Assembly (NCBI GenBank): GCA_006503475.1
Contig: RSEH01000392.1
Coordinates: 1-23,031, forward strand
Length of the DNA: 23,031 nucleotides
Source of the DNA: Stentor roeselii
Taxonomy: Eukaryota; Ciliophora; Heterotrichea; Heterotrichida; Stentoridae
Direction of reading: 5' to 3'
How positions within the stretch are numbered: position 1 is the stretch's first letter; every line of letters begins with the position of its first letter. Shown here in pieces: positions 1-9,763 of the stretch. The notes below the pieces were generated by a model, which worked only from the letters and a program-made list of their open reading frames with translations, was not told the DNA's origin and did not search any database. Position numbers and translations under genes: made by a program.

Positions 1-157
1 AGTTTGAAGTTAAGAATCAGATTTTTGTTGAAAAGATAAATAATTATTGAAATGAAAGATTTATCAAGGATATAAATTTAACTAATGAATCAATCATTAA
101 ATATTCTGTAAAATATTAAACCTGATATTTAGGTGAATGTGAAATATTTTCTAAATC
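1..157. other. 3' flank of first gene, no feature seen
   Basis: AT-rich sequence downstream of the stop codon of the minus-strand gene that ends at 158. No open frame, RNA gene or repeat could be supported here. Confidence 0.5.
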
Positions 158-1561
158 TTAATTAAAGTTAACTAATCTAATTGATTTTTCGATGGTATCC
201 AATCTGTATAATCTATTTGCTTGAGTTATAAAAAATATAAAGTTACCTCTTCTGAATCCTGAATAAATAGCCAATCCTTGACTAGAATCATTAAATATTC
301 CATAATTTATCAAACTATCGTTTTTCAATTCATAAAAGCTGTCGCCCATCGAAATAAGCCAATTTTCAAAAAGATATCTAAATGTTCCATTATTGAATAG
401 AATGGTATCAGTGAATTGATTGGTAGAGTGGTTGAATTTATAAATATAAGGCGAACAATATCCAGTTACATATATATCATTTTGAACGACAGATGCAGAT
501 GTAAACGTCAAGTATTCAGGTAAACTTGTGAGGTTAGTTAGTGCTTTATTTGTTATATCGAATTTGAAAGTGTTCTGATCACAAGAAAATATAAATATTG
601 AACCATTATACAAAACGATTCCACCTCCTCCTGAAATAGGGATATTATGTTTATAAATAGTTTTGATAGTATTCTTATCAAAATCGATATTCTGGAAATA
701 TAAAGGATTATTTCTTGAGTTCATATTGTTTAGTTGAGTGTTGAATGAGTTGTCAGAGGTGGATATAGCAAAATAAATGTTTTTTTGTAGTTGAATAGTT
801 GACCCAATGCAAAATTGACCGATGTCAGAATTAAATCTTTTTGTTTGATATTTAAAAGTTTTTGTATCAATGCATGATAAAATAATATCACCATCAATGA
901 CAGCAAAGTCCTGCATATTAAGAAATCGATTAAATGAACGGGATGAAGGGTTTCTACCAAATAATCCACAAACTGAACTGAAATTTTGTGAATCATCACG
1001 ATTATTGTTTGAATAAAAAATATATTCATCAGATAATCTTTCAATCATCACTCCCCTTAATTGGCTTTCAAATTTTTGCTCAATCAAATTTTTCAAAGTC
1101 AAGCTATTAAATTGTACTGAAGAAATCTCCTTAACTTCAATCTTCCAAAAAAAACTCAAATCTTCACTATCAATCGGAGTATCTCTTATAATGCACCCAG
1201 TGATCCTCTTGGCTGTCAAAGTTATCTGTTCAATCTCATGTTGGAACTTTTTAGAATTTTCTAGAACTGATTCAATTAAATTTTTGGAGAATATTTGAGC
1301 CTTTTCAAGTATCTTTGGGTAGATTTTGAGAACTTGAGCACATTTTTCTTTGATCAAAATTTCATCTGAATCATCAAGTCTAACTAAAAGAGGGGAAATA
1401 TTGTGATTTTTTTGGATTAGTAAGTGATCGCCCATATGTTTTTTGCAGAAATAAATACCTGATTTGCAATCGCATGAAAAAGCTGGATTTTTTTGACAAC
1501 CTTTTTTGTAGCAGGTCTTGTTCATTTTTATTATATCTAAATAATCAGATTTCTCATCCAT
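158..1561 (-). CDS. B-box-like zinc finger / kelch-type propeller protein (copy 1)
   Basis: A 467-residue protein in three parts. Residues about 17-53 carry a Cys/His cluster, C17-x4-C22-x7-C30-x-C32-x6-C39-x2-H42-x3-H46-x6-H53, resembling a B-box zinc finger. Residues about 60-130 are charged and helical, like the coiled coil after the B-box in TRIM proteins. From about 170 to the end there are repeated beta-strand units with Gly-Gly and aromatic positions, typical of a kelch-type beta-propeller. No RING is present. The order suggests a scaffold or adaptor; no catalytic role is visible. It is a tandem paralogue of the next gene (54 bp between ORF end and stop), sharing most of the C-terminal half, but has about 35 extra residues near positions 190-225. 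The start is uncertain: Met13 (coordinate 1525) is shared with the paralogue, which has ATA in place of the first ATG. Stop is TAA. Confidence 0.8.
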   Translation of the reverse strand: MDEKSDYLDIIKMNKTCYKKGCQKNPAFSCDCKSGIYFCKKHMGDHLLIQKNHNISPLLVRLDDSDEILIKEKCAQVLKIYPKILEKAQIFSKNLIESVLENSKKFQHEIEQITLTAKRITGCIIRDTPIDSEDLSFFWKIEVKEISSVQFNSLTLKNLIEQKFESQLRGVMIERLSDEYIFYSNNNRDDSQNFSSVCGLFGRNPSSRSFNRFLNMQDFAVIDGDIILSCIDTKTFKYQTKRFNSDIGQFCIGSTIQLQKNIYFAISTSDNSFNTQLNNMNSRNNPLYFQNIDFDKNTIKTIYKHNIPISGGGGIVLYNGSIFIFSCDQNTFKFDITNKALTNLTSLPEYLTFTSASVVQNDIYVTGYCSPYIYKFNHSTNQFTDTILFNNGTFRYLFENWLISMGDSFYELKNDSLINYGIFNDSSQGLAIYSGFRRGNFIFFITQANRLYRLDTIEKSIRLVNFN

Positions 1562-1615
1562 GTAAAATGATTGAATTGAATATATAAGAATTAATAGAAT
1601 TATATCTACTAAATT

Positions 1616-2872
1616 TTAGATAATCTTAACTAAACTAATCGTTTTCTTCACAGTATCAATTCTATATAAAGAGCTTGTCTGGGTAAAAAAGAATATAAAA
1701 TTTCCTCTTCTAAATTTTGAATAATTAATCAAGCTTTGAGTAGTATCATTAAACTTTCCATGATTTATCAACTTATCATCTTTTATTTCATAAAAGCTGT
1801 CTCCCATAGAAACAAGCCAATTATCAAATAAGTATCTAAACGTTCCATTACTAAATGCAACAGTATTACTATATGTATTATTTGTATCATCGAATTTATA
1901 AATATAAGACAAATTGTACCCAGTCACATAAATAAAACCATTAATAACAGATGCAGAAGTAGAATGACAGTTTTGAGGTAACCCTGCGATGTTGTTTAAT
2001 GATTTCTTCTCTATATCAAATGAGTATGTACACGGTATACCAGAAAACATAAAAATTAATCCATGATGAAAGACTATACCTCCGCCTATTGGATTGCTTG
2101 TATCACTGTAAAGATTTTTTATTTCATTTTTACTAATATCTATTTTCAGAAAATATAAACAATAACCATTGTAGCCATAATTGTAAGATTCACTATTATA
2201 ATTCTGATTTGATGATGAAACAGCAAAATAAATGTTTTTTGCTAGCTGAATTACTGATCCAATAATTGAATATGTCCCGTTATCCGAATTAAATGATTTT
2301 GATTCCAATTTAAAGTTTTTTGTATCAATTAAAGATATCATATTAGAATTTGCAGTATTATAAAAAATAAAATCATCATATAGACTTCCATCTATAACCT
2401 TTTTACAGTGAATTTCAAATTCTTTTTCCATACATTTTATTACCGAAGAAGCATCAAACTCAATTAAAGTATCATCCTGGACTTCAATATTTTCTAATAA
2501 TTTTAAATCTTCAATATCAATCCGAACATCTCGAAGTAAGCATCCATTGACCCTCATAGCAGCGGAGCTGACCTTTTCGATCTCATCTAGAAGTTTCTTA
2601 GAATTCGCCATGACTGATTCAATTAAATTTTTGCAGAAATTTTGAGCCTTTTTAAGTAATTCTTTATATAACTTTAGAACTTTATCAACTTTTTCTTTAA
2701 CTAAAGTTTGATCAGAATCATCAAGAATCACAAAAAGGGAGATGATGTTGTGAGTTCTTTTGATAATCATGTGGTCGCCCATATGCTTTTTGCAGAAGTA
2801 GACCCCTGATTTACATTCGCAAGTAAATGAAGGAGGCTTTAGGCAGCCTTTTTTGAAGCATGTCTTGTTCAT
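1616..2872 (-). CDS. B-box-like zinc finger / kelch-type propeller protein (copy 2)
   Basis: A 418-residue paralogue of the preceding gene with the same architecture: zinc ligands C5-x4-C10-x7-C18-x-C20-x6-C27-x2-H30-x3-H34-x6-H41, a lysine-rich helical segment, then a kelch-like propeller to the C-terminus. I chose the Met at 2872 because it is the Met shared with copy 1 and lies directly before the first zinc-binding Cys. The frame stays open to an upstream Met at 3007, which would add 45 hydrophobic and basic residues that copy 1 lacks. Some upstream similarity to copy 1 (a D-x-K-S-containing stretch) remains and may be duplicated leader DNA. Stop is TAG. Function is unknown; the B-box, helix, propeller order suggests a protein-interaction adaptor. 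Confidence 0.8.
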   Translation of the reverse strand: MNKTCFKKGCLKPPSFTCECKSGVYFCKKHMGDHMIIKRTHNIISLFVILDDSDQTLVKEKVDKVLKLYKELLKKAQNFCKNLIESVMANSKKLLDEIEKVSSAAMRVNGCLLRDVRIDIEDLKLLENIEVQDDTLIEFDASSVIKCMEKEFEIHCKKVIDGSLYDDFIFYNTANSNMISLIDTKNFKLESKSFNSDNGTYSIIGSVIQLAKNIYFAVSSSNQNYNSESYNYGYNGYCLYFLKIDISKNEIKNLYSDTSNPIGGGIVFHHGLIFMFSGIPCTYSFDIEKKSLNNIAGLPQNCHSTSASVINGFIYVTGYNLSYIYKFDDTNNTYSNTVAFSNGTFRYLFDNWLVSMGDSFYEIKDDKLINHGKFNDTTQSLINYSKFRRGNFIFFFTQTSSLYRIDTVKKTISLVKII

Positions 2873-3007
2873 TTTATAGCTTGTGATTTCTAAGATGGAT
2901 TTATTATCTATAAGCAGAATTTTAACACAGAAAGATAAAATTTTAAGTTTTATGTAAGCCTTTTGATCATTACATACATGATTCCTGTTAAAACTTAGTG
3001 AAAACAA

Positions 3008-3559
3008 TTGAAGGTTATCAATCTTGGAATTTCATCGCTTGTGGGAATTGTGTTTTGATTGAAAGTTTCTGGAAATTGAAAATTTAAGAATAGATGAATG
3101 AAATAAAGGAAGTATTATCATGGAATGTTTATATTTTTTAAGTTACTTAAAAGTCTTTAAATTTAAATTTAGGTTTGAATGTTTATATATTTTAAGTGAC
3201 TTAAAAGTCTTTAAATTTAAATTTAGGTTAGAGTATTTAAGTCTTAATAAATTCTTGAAATAAAATCAATTTATTAATAATCTATCTGAAAGATTGATTA
3301 TCTTTTATCTCTCGATCATTTAGACATACATTAATATTGTATCTAAAAATATAAAGTCTTTTCAGATAACTTATTGATCTTCGATTAACTTCTTTTGTTG
3401 GGGTTTTTAAGTCTAGTGGCTATTCATGTTTTACCTTATTTCTAATATCCAGAAATATCATCTGAAATTTTTTTGAATCATATCAAACAAAAACTTGAAG
3501 AATTAAGCAATTAATAAGTAATAAATAAAATTTAAAGAATAGTCAAATAGTATCTTATC
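3008..3559. other. Intergenic AT-rich region with a 54-bp duplication
   Basis: No supported gene. The only clear structure is a 54-bp direct repeat at 3123-3230. The rest is AT-rich sequence between copy 2 and the decayed third copy of the family. Confidence 0.5.
3123..3230. repeat. Two tandem copies of a 54-bp unit
   Basis: 3123-3176 and 3177-3230 are nearly identical, differing at about three positions. Each unit contains the stretch actttaaatttaaatttagg or a close variant, whose core AAATTTAAATTT is self-complementary. The duplication looks recent because the differences are few. Confidence 0.85.
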
Positions 3560-4500
3560 TAACTTCTTGTAGGTCTTATTAATTCATTGAAATTTCCCTA
3601 GTCTGTCAGAATATCATTTTTTATTTCATAGAATTAATCACCAATTGAAATAAGCCAATTTCCAATAGATATCGATGTGTTCCATTATTAAATTCAATGG
3701 AAATACTGTATTGATTACTATTCTGATAGAATTTATAAAATTATTGTAAACAGTATCCAGTTTAATAAATAGCACGTTTACATCAGATTTAATAGAGTGA
3801 GTACAACGTTTGGGTAAACCTGTTTCATTCCAGTTGCACAGTTTGTAGTTCTAAGTGCTTCGATTGCCGGAAAACATGATGATTGAGCCATTAATTAAGG
3901 TGATACTATTTCTGGATTCACTATCATTAAATTAATGAACGGTTTTTATTTAGTTTTTTAAAATATATTGAATGAAAAATCGATGCATCACTATAACTTT
4001 GGTGATTGAACGAGTTGCCATATGTTGAAACTGAAAAGTTATAATCTTTTTTATCTGAATGGTAAACCTATATAATACTTGTGCTTATAGTCCCATGCCA
4101 ATATTTGATTCTAAATTAAATATTGTGCTAATACGATAGAGTTCACTAGTAAGGGGTTTGAATCTAGAACATATTTAACAAAAACTTTCATTTCATAAAT
4201 TTTTCATTCTATTTTTAAACTCTTTTTCTATGTATCTACCATATCAGAAACATTCCAGTCATCTGAATAGTAATCATTAATAACTATTTTTTCTAAAAAT
4301 TTTTATTCTTCTGTATCGATAGGGACTTCTTTAATGATTCATGTTTTAATTATTTCGGCCGATGAAAAAATCATTTGTACCTCATCTGTATGGATTGATA
4401 ATTTTTAAGTACAGATTAAATCAGAGTTTTACTAAAATTTGGTCTTTTCAGTAGATAAGAATAAACTTTAAGTATTTTAGCTACCTTTTTGCTTGAGGAG
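3560..4500 (-). pseudogene. Decayed third copy of the B-box/kelch family
   Basis: No long frame exists here, but on the minus strand the region follows the two intact paralogues in order. The block around 3620-3680 (Phe-Tyr-Glu and Trp-Leu region) matches 1780-1850 of copy 2 and 335-375 of copy 1. The block at 3720-3810 matches 1880-1960. The block at 4200-4400 matches 2405-2595, which encodes the helical segment. Similarity fades near 4500, so the zinc-finger end appears to be lost. Multiple stops and frame changes interrupt every frame. This is a degraded tandem duplicate, judged by eye rather than by alignment; the borders are approximate. Confidence 0.65.
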
Positions 4501-5046
4501 ATTTGCATCTAGCTCATTAATAAGAAATTCTATTGTTTGTTCTTTTAAGATAATAAATAAAAAAATTTCTAAGAGTTAGACAAAACGAACAAATAGTTAT
4601 ATTTAGATAAATGATTCAATCTGATTATCTACTTAATTTATAAAAAAGTAGAAAAATTGTTGATTTTTATATTTAACATCTATTCGAATCATTGTCTTAT
4701 TCAGAATCTTTATTTATCATTAAGTAGATATATTTAAGATCATTTTTTTTTAATATTCCTTATTAATAAAATACTCATAAATCTTTGATTCATTAAATGC
4801 ATCTACAGTCGAACCACCAGAATTTGTTGAACTAGGCTAAAATATTAATAGTTTAAAGCATCTCTGAGAGTCATTTTATCTTTCGTCAAAGCATAATTCT
4901 GTTTAGAAGATTTTTATAGGAAATTATAATAAAAGCTTATTATTTATTTCCTTTGAGAGCCTAACAATAATTATGAGTAAAAAACATTAATATAAAAAAA
5001 ATTCTCTATAAATATTTTATCTTCTTAAAAAACATCCAATTATTAC
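4501..5046. other. Intergenic AT-rich region, nothing recognised
   Basis: Sequence between the pseudogene and the stop of the CPLANE1-like gene. It is strongly AT-rich and contains no supported coding frame, RNA gene or repeat. Part may be the eroded 5' end of the pseudogene. Confidence 0.45.
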
Positions 5047-8000
5047 CTAAATATAAGACTTCTGAACTCTAATAATATGAAAAGGCTTCTGAACAGTGAA
5101 AGAAGGCAAAACAACTGATTGTATCCTTCGATGTTTCGATGCCTTCTGTTGCGTATCTAAAACATTAACAAACTTCAAAGGAATTCCTTTATTCCCAGCC
5201 TCTTTAACCTCACTTTCCCCTTTCTTAACAATAAAAAAGAAAAATCCTTCCTTATTTTTCTTCTGACTTAAAAACTCCGAATTCTGCACTTTTTTAAAAG
5301 GTTTCATTCCAAGAAAAACTCTTTTAAGACTAACCTTCAAAACATTCACTATTTTTTTAACCGAAATCATTTCTTGCACGGAGAAACTTTTATTAAAACT
5401 TGGATATTTTTCAATAATTTCAATTTTAAGCCTATTTTTACCAGGCACAAAAGGAAGATTCAAATTTTTCTCCTGTTTATTCTCAGGATTCAAGACAATA
5501 GAAATACTTTCACTGAACAAATAATCATAACCACTTAAATCAAGTTCATTATTTTCCCTGACTTCAGAGTAGATCCCTTTAACATACTTGTAAAATCCAT
5601 TCACTTTATACTGTTTCGACAAGACCTTCACCAGCGAGTTCCAAGTCTTGCTCGCAGTTTCAAGTCCCACAGGACTGACAAACTTAACCTGCGTTAGATT
5701 TTCAGCGAAATTCAAGAAGTCCAAATCGAAAATCCATGGGTTTAAATACGCAGGTTGTTCAAGAGAATGTAAAATATGAACACTTTCAGTATTTTTCTTT
5801 ACTTTTTCAAGCCAGTCCTGGTACCTTCCTGCGAATCCTGAAGGAAACATAGAAGCTCTCAGGTAAAGTGCAATGATATTTCTAGTTTCTTGTGAAAATT
5901 CAAGGTCTTCATTTAAAATCCTTTCTAAATTCCCCTGTCGATCTGCCAGGTCATTCAAAGGAAGAAGTCTCAGAACCCAGTCGATGTTTCGACTGTCCTG
6001 AGCTTGTTCTTGCACATGAAGAAACCAAAAGTACTTGAAAATTTCATGAATCGTTAAAAGTACCATTCCAGAGCAGTTGTTGAAATTAGAAAATTCAAGA
6101 TCAAGCCAATTTTCAGTCTTGTCCTTTTTAACCTGAAGTTCTCCGACAACAGTTTTGAAAAGGACTAAAAAGTCATGTAAGACTTCTGAGGAGAATTTGG
6201 AAAAAACCTGTTGACACACTTCGGACCTCTGGAAGGTCATTAATTGAAATTGACATGCGAAAGCTTTTAACTTATCACGTAACAAGTCGAGGGTGAACTG
6301 CTGGAAATAAGGCTTTAGGTCCTTGTTGCAGAGATCAAGCAACTTTAAGCTGTTTTCCTTGGAAAATAACCTTTTCAGCATTGAAAGCGCCTTAGGAACA
6401 TCAGCCTCGTCAAGGAAAGGAATAAGTTTATTAACCGCGTAAAAGGCCTGGTCAATCGGAAGGAGATTTTCAAGTTTCGCATACATTCGAAGTGTCCAAT
6501 ATAAAAAAGCTGCATCTTTTTGTAATTTTTTCTCTTTAATGCAAGAAACTTGTGAGAGTTTTTTTAAATTTTCAAAAAGTTCTGAAATGTTTGAATAACT
6601 TTGACTGAAGACTGAAGTGGCTTCGATTGGAGAAATGAATAAAGTTTCACTACAGTCGAAGAAATAAGCGAATAGCAAGAGAGAGTCAGTCGTCAGGTAA
6701 GAGTCGATGTATTTCAAGTTGCCTTTCAGAAGTTGACAGCAGATCTCTTGAAAGACGTCGTTTAAGTTGTTTGAATAGCCCAGCAGGTAGTTTAAACTTG
6801 AGTCGACCTTTTCTTTGCTTCGGGTTGAAAGGAAGTAAAAACTGCTCAGGGAATTACTTAGTTGTTTTGACTCTGCTTGAAGGGGCTCGATGTTTTGCTT
6901 GATGAAAAGACGGATAAAGTCTTCTTCTTCTTGGCTTAGCACTGGGAGGGAGTGGGATGAACTGCCTCGCACTGATGCGTAGGCTATTAAAAAGTAAACT
7001 ACGTTTATGTGGTTCGCTTGGTGGTTACGGTATTGGATTAAACTGTAAATTATCAGCATGTTTCGGATCCTTTGAAGCTTGAACCCAGCCCATCTTTCAA
7101 ATAACTTTAAAGTATTCCAAGCATATAGAGCTTGCTGATCAGCGAGCATATACTTAAATACTTGATAAGCGACTGAAAGAATCCATTCCTGTGAGTCTGA
7201 GTTATGAACAATAGACCAGTTTTCCATTTCAATAATCTGAGCAAACTGCCTATAAATATCAATAGCATGAACCTTTTTCTTCAAAATCAACCCATTAGCA
7301 AGTCGTGATTCCGTCTCAAACCTAGAATTCGGCATAGCCGTATAATTAATTTCTTCATGTAACTGTGGAGGTAGCACATTAGCAACCCAATTAGTAATAT
7401 TAAAAATCGCTTCTTTATTCTGAATAGCATGACAATTACTCCAACATCCTCTCAACAACAAAAAAGCCTGTTCAATATTTTTCCTCTTCGGTCCTGAGTC
7501 GATTTCACTAGGAATGGGGTTAGTTTCATGTGAAATATTAATAGAAATATCAGGAGCTTCAGCTTCAAGAGGCATAATAACAGGAATAAGCTCTTTAAGT
7601 GAAGGATACCTGGTAACCCCCAGTTCACAGATAGAATACCCATCACTAATAACGACTTCCTGTAAAGTCCAGTCAACACTTAAAAAGCATCCATTTTTCT
7701 TCACAATTTCCGGGTCAGTTGTGAAAAACGCATGAGAAAAAACCCTGACTTCACATTTAGAGCTTCTCATATCCAATACAAACGGCAATGGTTCTCCAAT
7801 TCTATTAAAAATCGATATAAACCCTGACTTAAAAGCAAGAGCAACAAAGCTATCATCAGGTGACCAAGAAATATCATCAATCCAAAACGAAGTCTGCCCG
7901 TCATTTGAAGTAGTAGGAATATCATCAACAGTTACATAATTACACAACTTACGAGTCGTGCACATGCCAGTCATCGGGTTCAAAAAGACCAACTGGCAGA

Positions 8001-8895
8001 AGTAAGGATGTGAAGAGTTTACCCCAATCGCTACAACTGAGCAGGAATGGTCTAACTTTGAGACTAGTCCCATGTCTTTCTGTCCTTTTTTACTCCAGAA
8101 CTCTAAAGTCCCTTTGTATACGAATTCGTCGATACTTGAAATAGTTGTTGAAGGACTTGACTTGTTGGAGTCTGTCAGGTTGATGAAGAGAAATCTTGAT
8201 TCCATTATGCAGGAGTCCTCGTTTATGCTACGTAACCAAATTCGAAGCACTCCTACCATGCTTCCTCGTAAGTAGTCCCATGCCGCTCGGGTTGCGAAGG
8301 AATGCGTCGTGAAACGAGACTTTAAACCTGCTGGTCGGCTCGAGTTTGAACTTGGACGAGACTCGGATACGTTACTTCGCCAGGAACCTACCTCGCTTCG
8401 CACTTTTAAAAGAGATGAGGAATTTAAGTTTATCCAGGTACCTTTTAAGTGAGGGGATATGTTTTCGGGGTCTTTTAAGTCTTCGTCTGCTTTCCAAAAC
8501 CATACCTGGTCATTGGGCGCAATAAGCACCAACCCCTTACTAAAAATATAAAGACTGCAATGTTCCGGTTTCAGAATTTCAATCGAAAGTTTAATCTGAG
8601 GGGGCAAAAGGAAAGACTGGAAAATCTTCTTCTGCTTACTGCAAATAATAACCTGGCCAGTTGAAGTAAGTCCAGCAATGAGTGTCGAGCATTCCGAGAC
8701 TCCAGACGCTAAAATTTTTGAGTCTTTTCTTGGTATCAGGATTTTTCTCAGCTTTCCAGATGAAGAGACTTCTGAAATCCGCTGTCGCCGAGAGATGAGG
8801 TACAAATGGTCTGAAGAGCTGATGAGCTTCAGGTTGCGGAATGGCTTAGAACTTTGGATTGTTACCGCGAACTGCTTGGTTAAGGTCAGGTTCAT
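5047..8895 (-). CDS. CPLANE1/JBTS17-like ciliogenesis protein
   Basis: A 1282-residue protein in one uninterrupted frame. The first ~480 residues are a divergent WD40-type propeller. Several segments run parallel, as I recall the family, to the N-terminus of human CPLANE1 (C5orf42, the Joubert syndrome 17 protein): an early block on telling apart instructions of state (SEVSSSGKLRKILIPR), a KGTW motif, the block DDISWSPDDSFVALAFKSG, and VVISDGYS. The remainder is alpha-helical without a catalytic motif. CPLANE1 acts with INTU, FUZ and WDPCP at the ciliary base to recruit intraflagellar transport particles, which suits a heavily ciliated cell. The human protein is about 3,200 residues, so this one keeps only the N-terminal part. 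The Met at 8895 is preferred over an upstream Met at 9030 because the extra 45 residues would lie antisense to the divergent gene and show no propeller pattern. Stop is TAG. Family assignment is from remembered similarity. Confidence 0.6.
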   Translation of the reverse strand: MNLTLTKQFAVTIQSSKPFRNLKLISSSDHLYLISRRQRISEVSSSGKLRKILIPRKDSKILASGVSECSTLIAGLTSTGQVIICSKQKKIFQSFLLPPQIKLSIEILKPEHCSLYIFSKGLVLIAPNDQVWFWKADEDLKDPENISPHLKGTWINLNSSSLLKVRSEVGSWRSNVSESRPSSNSSRPAGLKSRFTTHSFATRAAWDYLRGSMVGVLRIWLRSINEDSCIMESRFLFINLTDSNKSSPSTTISSIDEFVYKGTLEFWSKKGQKDMGLVSKLDHSCSVVAIGVNSSHPYFCQLVFLNPMTGMCTTRKLCNYVTVDDIPTTSNDGQTSFWIDDISWSPDDSFVALAFKSGFISIFNRIGEPLPFVLDMRSSKCEVRVFSHAFFTTDPEIVKKNGCFLSVDWTLQEVVISDGYSICELGVTRYPSLKELIPVIMPLEAEAPDISINISHETNPIPSEIDSGPKRKNIEQAFLLLRGCWSNCHAIQNKEAIFNITNWVANVLPPQLHEEINYTAMPNSRFETESRLANGLILKKKVHAIDIYRQFAQIIEMENWSIVHNSDSQEWILSVAYQVFKYMLADQQALYAWNTLKLFERWAGFKLQRIRNMLIIYSLIQYRNHQANHINVVYFLIAYASVRGSSSHSLPVLSQEEEDFIRLFIKQNIEPLQAESKQLSNSLSSFYFLSTRSKEKVDSSLNYLLGYSNNLNDVFQEICCQLLKGNLKYIDSYLTTDSLLLFAYFFDCSETLFISPIEATSVFSQSYSNISELFENLKKLSQVSCIKEKKLQKDAAFLYWTLRMYAKLENLLPIDQAFYAVNKLIPFLDEADVPKALSMLKRLFSKENSLKLLDLCNKDLKPYFQQFTLDLLRDKLKAFACQFQLMTFQRSEVCQQVFSKFSSEVLHDFLVLFKTVVGELQVKKDKTENWLDLEFSNFNNCSGMVLLTIHEIFKYFWFLHVQEQAQDSRNIDWVLRLLPLNDLADRQGNLERILNEDLEFSQETRNIIALYLRASMFPSGFAGRYQDWLEKVKKNTESVHILHSLEQPAYLNPWIFDLDFLNFAENLTQVKFVSPVGLETASKTWNSLVKVLSKQYKVNGFYKYVKGIYSEVRENNELDLSGYDYLFSESISIVLNPENKQEKNLNLPFVPGKNRLKIEIIEKYPSFNKSFSVQEMISVKKIVNVLKVSLKRVFLGMKPFKKVQNSEFLSQKKNKEGFFFFIVKKGESEVKEAGNKGIPLKFVNVLDTQQKASKHRRIQSVVLPSFTVQKPFHIIRVQKSYI

Positions 8896-8902
8896 TTGAA
8901 TT

Positions 8903-9487
8903 ATGGAATATGGAACGTTGCTTGATTGGCTTAGTTTAGAGGAAGTCAATGGTTTTAAAATTATTGAAAAGTTTATTATTATGATTTCTAGAAAAGATGC
9001 ACTGCTCAACCCTGAGATTAGAAAATACATCGTAAAGACTCTCTACCGACACCTTTTTAAGAATTATCAGCAGGTTTTCGACACGAAAATCAAAGAAGAT
9101 GTCAAAAAATTCATTGATGTGTTTAAAGCGTAAGAGATGAGCAGGTATCAGCAGGAGTTTCAATATTCCAAGTACTTGAAAATCATTAAAGCTGCTGAGT
9201 TTTATGTGAATAACCTGCAGGAATCAAATAAGCGAGCTATCACTCCTCAGAGTCTGAAAGGTAGTAAGGACTTGCTGAAGATCGCATACGGTTTGAAACC
9301 TTCTCCTCTTACAAATATTATTTCTAAAAGAAAAACATTACTCAAGCAGCTAAATAATCAATTGATAGTTGAAAGGGCTAATCAATTTGACAAGGTATCA
9401 CATGAGCATGTTTCATATAGAATGGCTTTTTCACTTCCTACAAAGTTCACAGAAGAAGACCACAAAAATTTAAATAAAATAACCTAG
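8903..9487 (+). CDS. Unrecognised 189-residue protein, two exons
   Basis: Exons are 8903-9129 and 9145-9487. The first frame ends at TAA (9131-9133), but this stop lies inside a 15-nt GTAA...AG intron; removing it joins ...FIDVFKA to YQQEFQYSK in frame. The 189-residue product is basic and mostly helical, with many Lys, Asn and Gln and no recognised motif. It is divergent from the CPLANE1-like gene with only 7 bp between start codons. A second Met at 8981 could be the start. The end is TAG, and the gene is convergent with WDR24. I do not recognise the family; its position beside a ciliary gene is not evidence of function. Confidence 0.75.
9130..9144 (+). other. 15-nt spliceosomal intron
   Basis: GTAAGAGATGAGCAG has GT and AG ends and splits a GCG codon (phase 2). 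It contains an in-frame TAA, so an unspliced message would stop here. Removal restores one frame across two adjacent open frames of the same gene. Length and form match the other three introns in this window. Confidence 0.85.
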
Positions 9488-9763
9488 TTAATCTTAATGA
9501 CTCTTTATTTTAAACTCAGTAATCATTGCAAGATTTTCATAGAAAAAAATTTTACTCAACAATAATCATTCAAAGATTTTAATAAGAAACCAAAATTTTT
9601 TACTCATCATTCCAAATTTTCATAGAAACAAATTTTTTTACTCATCAATAATCATTCCAAGATTTTAATAAGAAACAAAATTTTCATAGAAAAAAATTTT
9701 TTCCTCAAGATTTTCATAAAAAAACAAAAAAAATCTTAAAAAATCAAGAAAATTCCATGTTTA
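9488..9763. repeat. Convergent 3' region with imperfect ~83-bp repeat
   Basis: Between the TAG at 9487 and the WDR24 stop. A unit beginning TCATAGAAA, followed by ACTCA..., CAATAATCATTC and GATTTTAATAAGAAAC, occurs at about 9537 and again at about 9620, with a partial third copy near 9690. The sequence is almost pure A/T with scattered C. It probably holds the 3' ends of both convergent transcripts; no gene is visible. Confidence 0.7.

Noticed and set aside
4140-4180. A GGTTTGAATC stretch resembling a tRNA T-loop
   Set aside because: No matching acceptor, D or anticodon stems could be paired around it, and it lies within the pseudogene.
7452-8899. Several 60-75-residue frames inside the CPLANE1-like gene
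   Set aside because: They are out-of-frame or antisense shadows with no recognisable motif.
8896-9030. 45-residue N-terminal extension of the CPLANE1-like frame
   Set aside because: It overlaps the divergent gene antisense and has low-complexity hydrophobic content; Met at 8895 starts the recognisable part.
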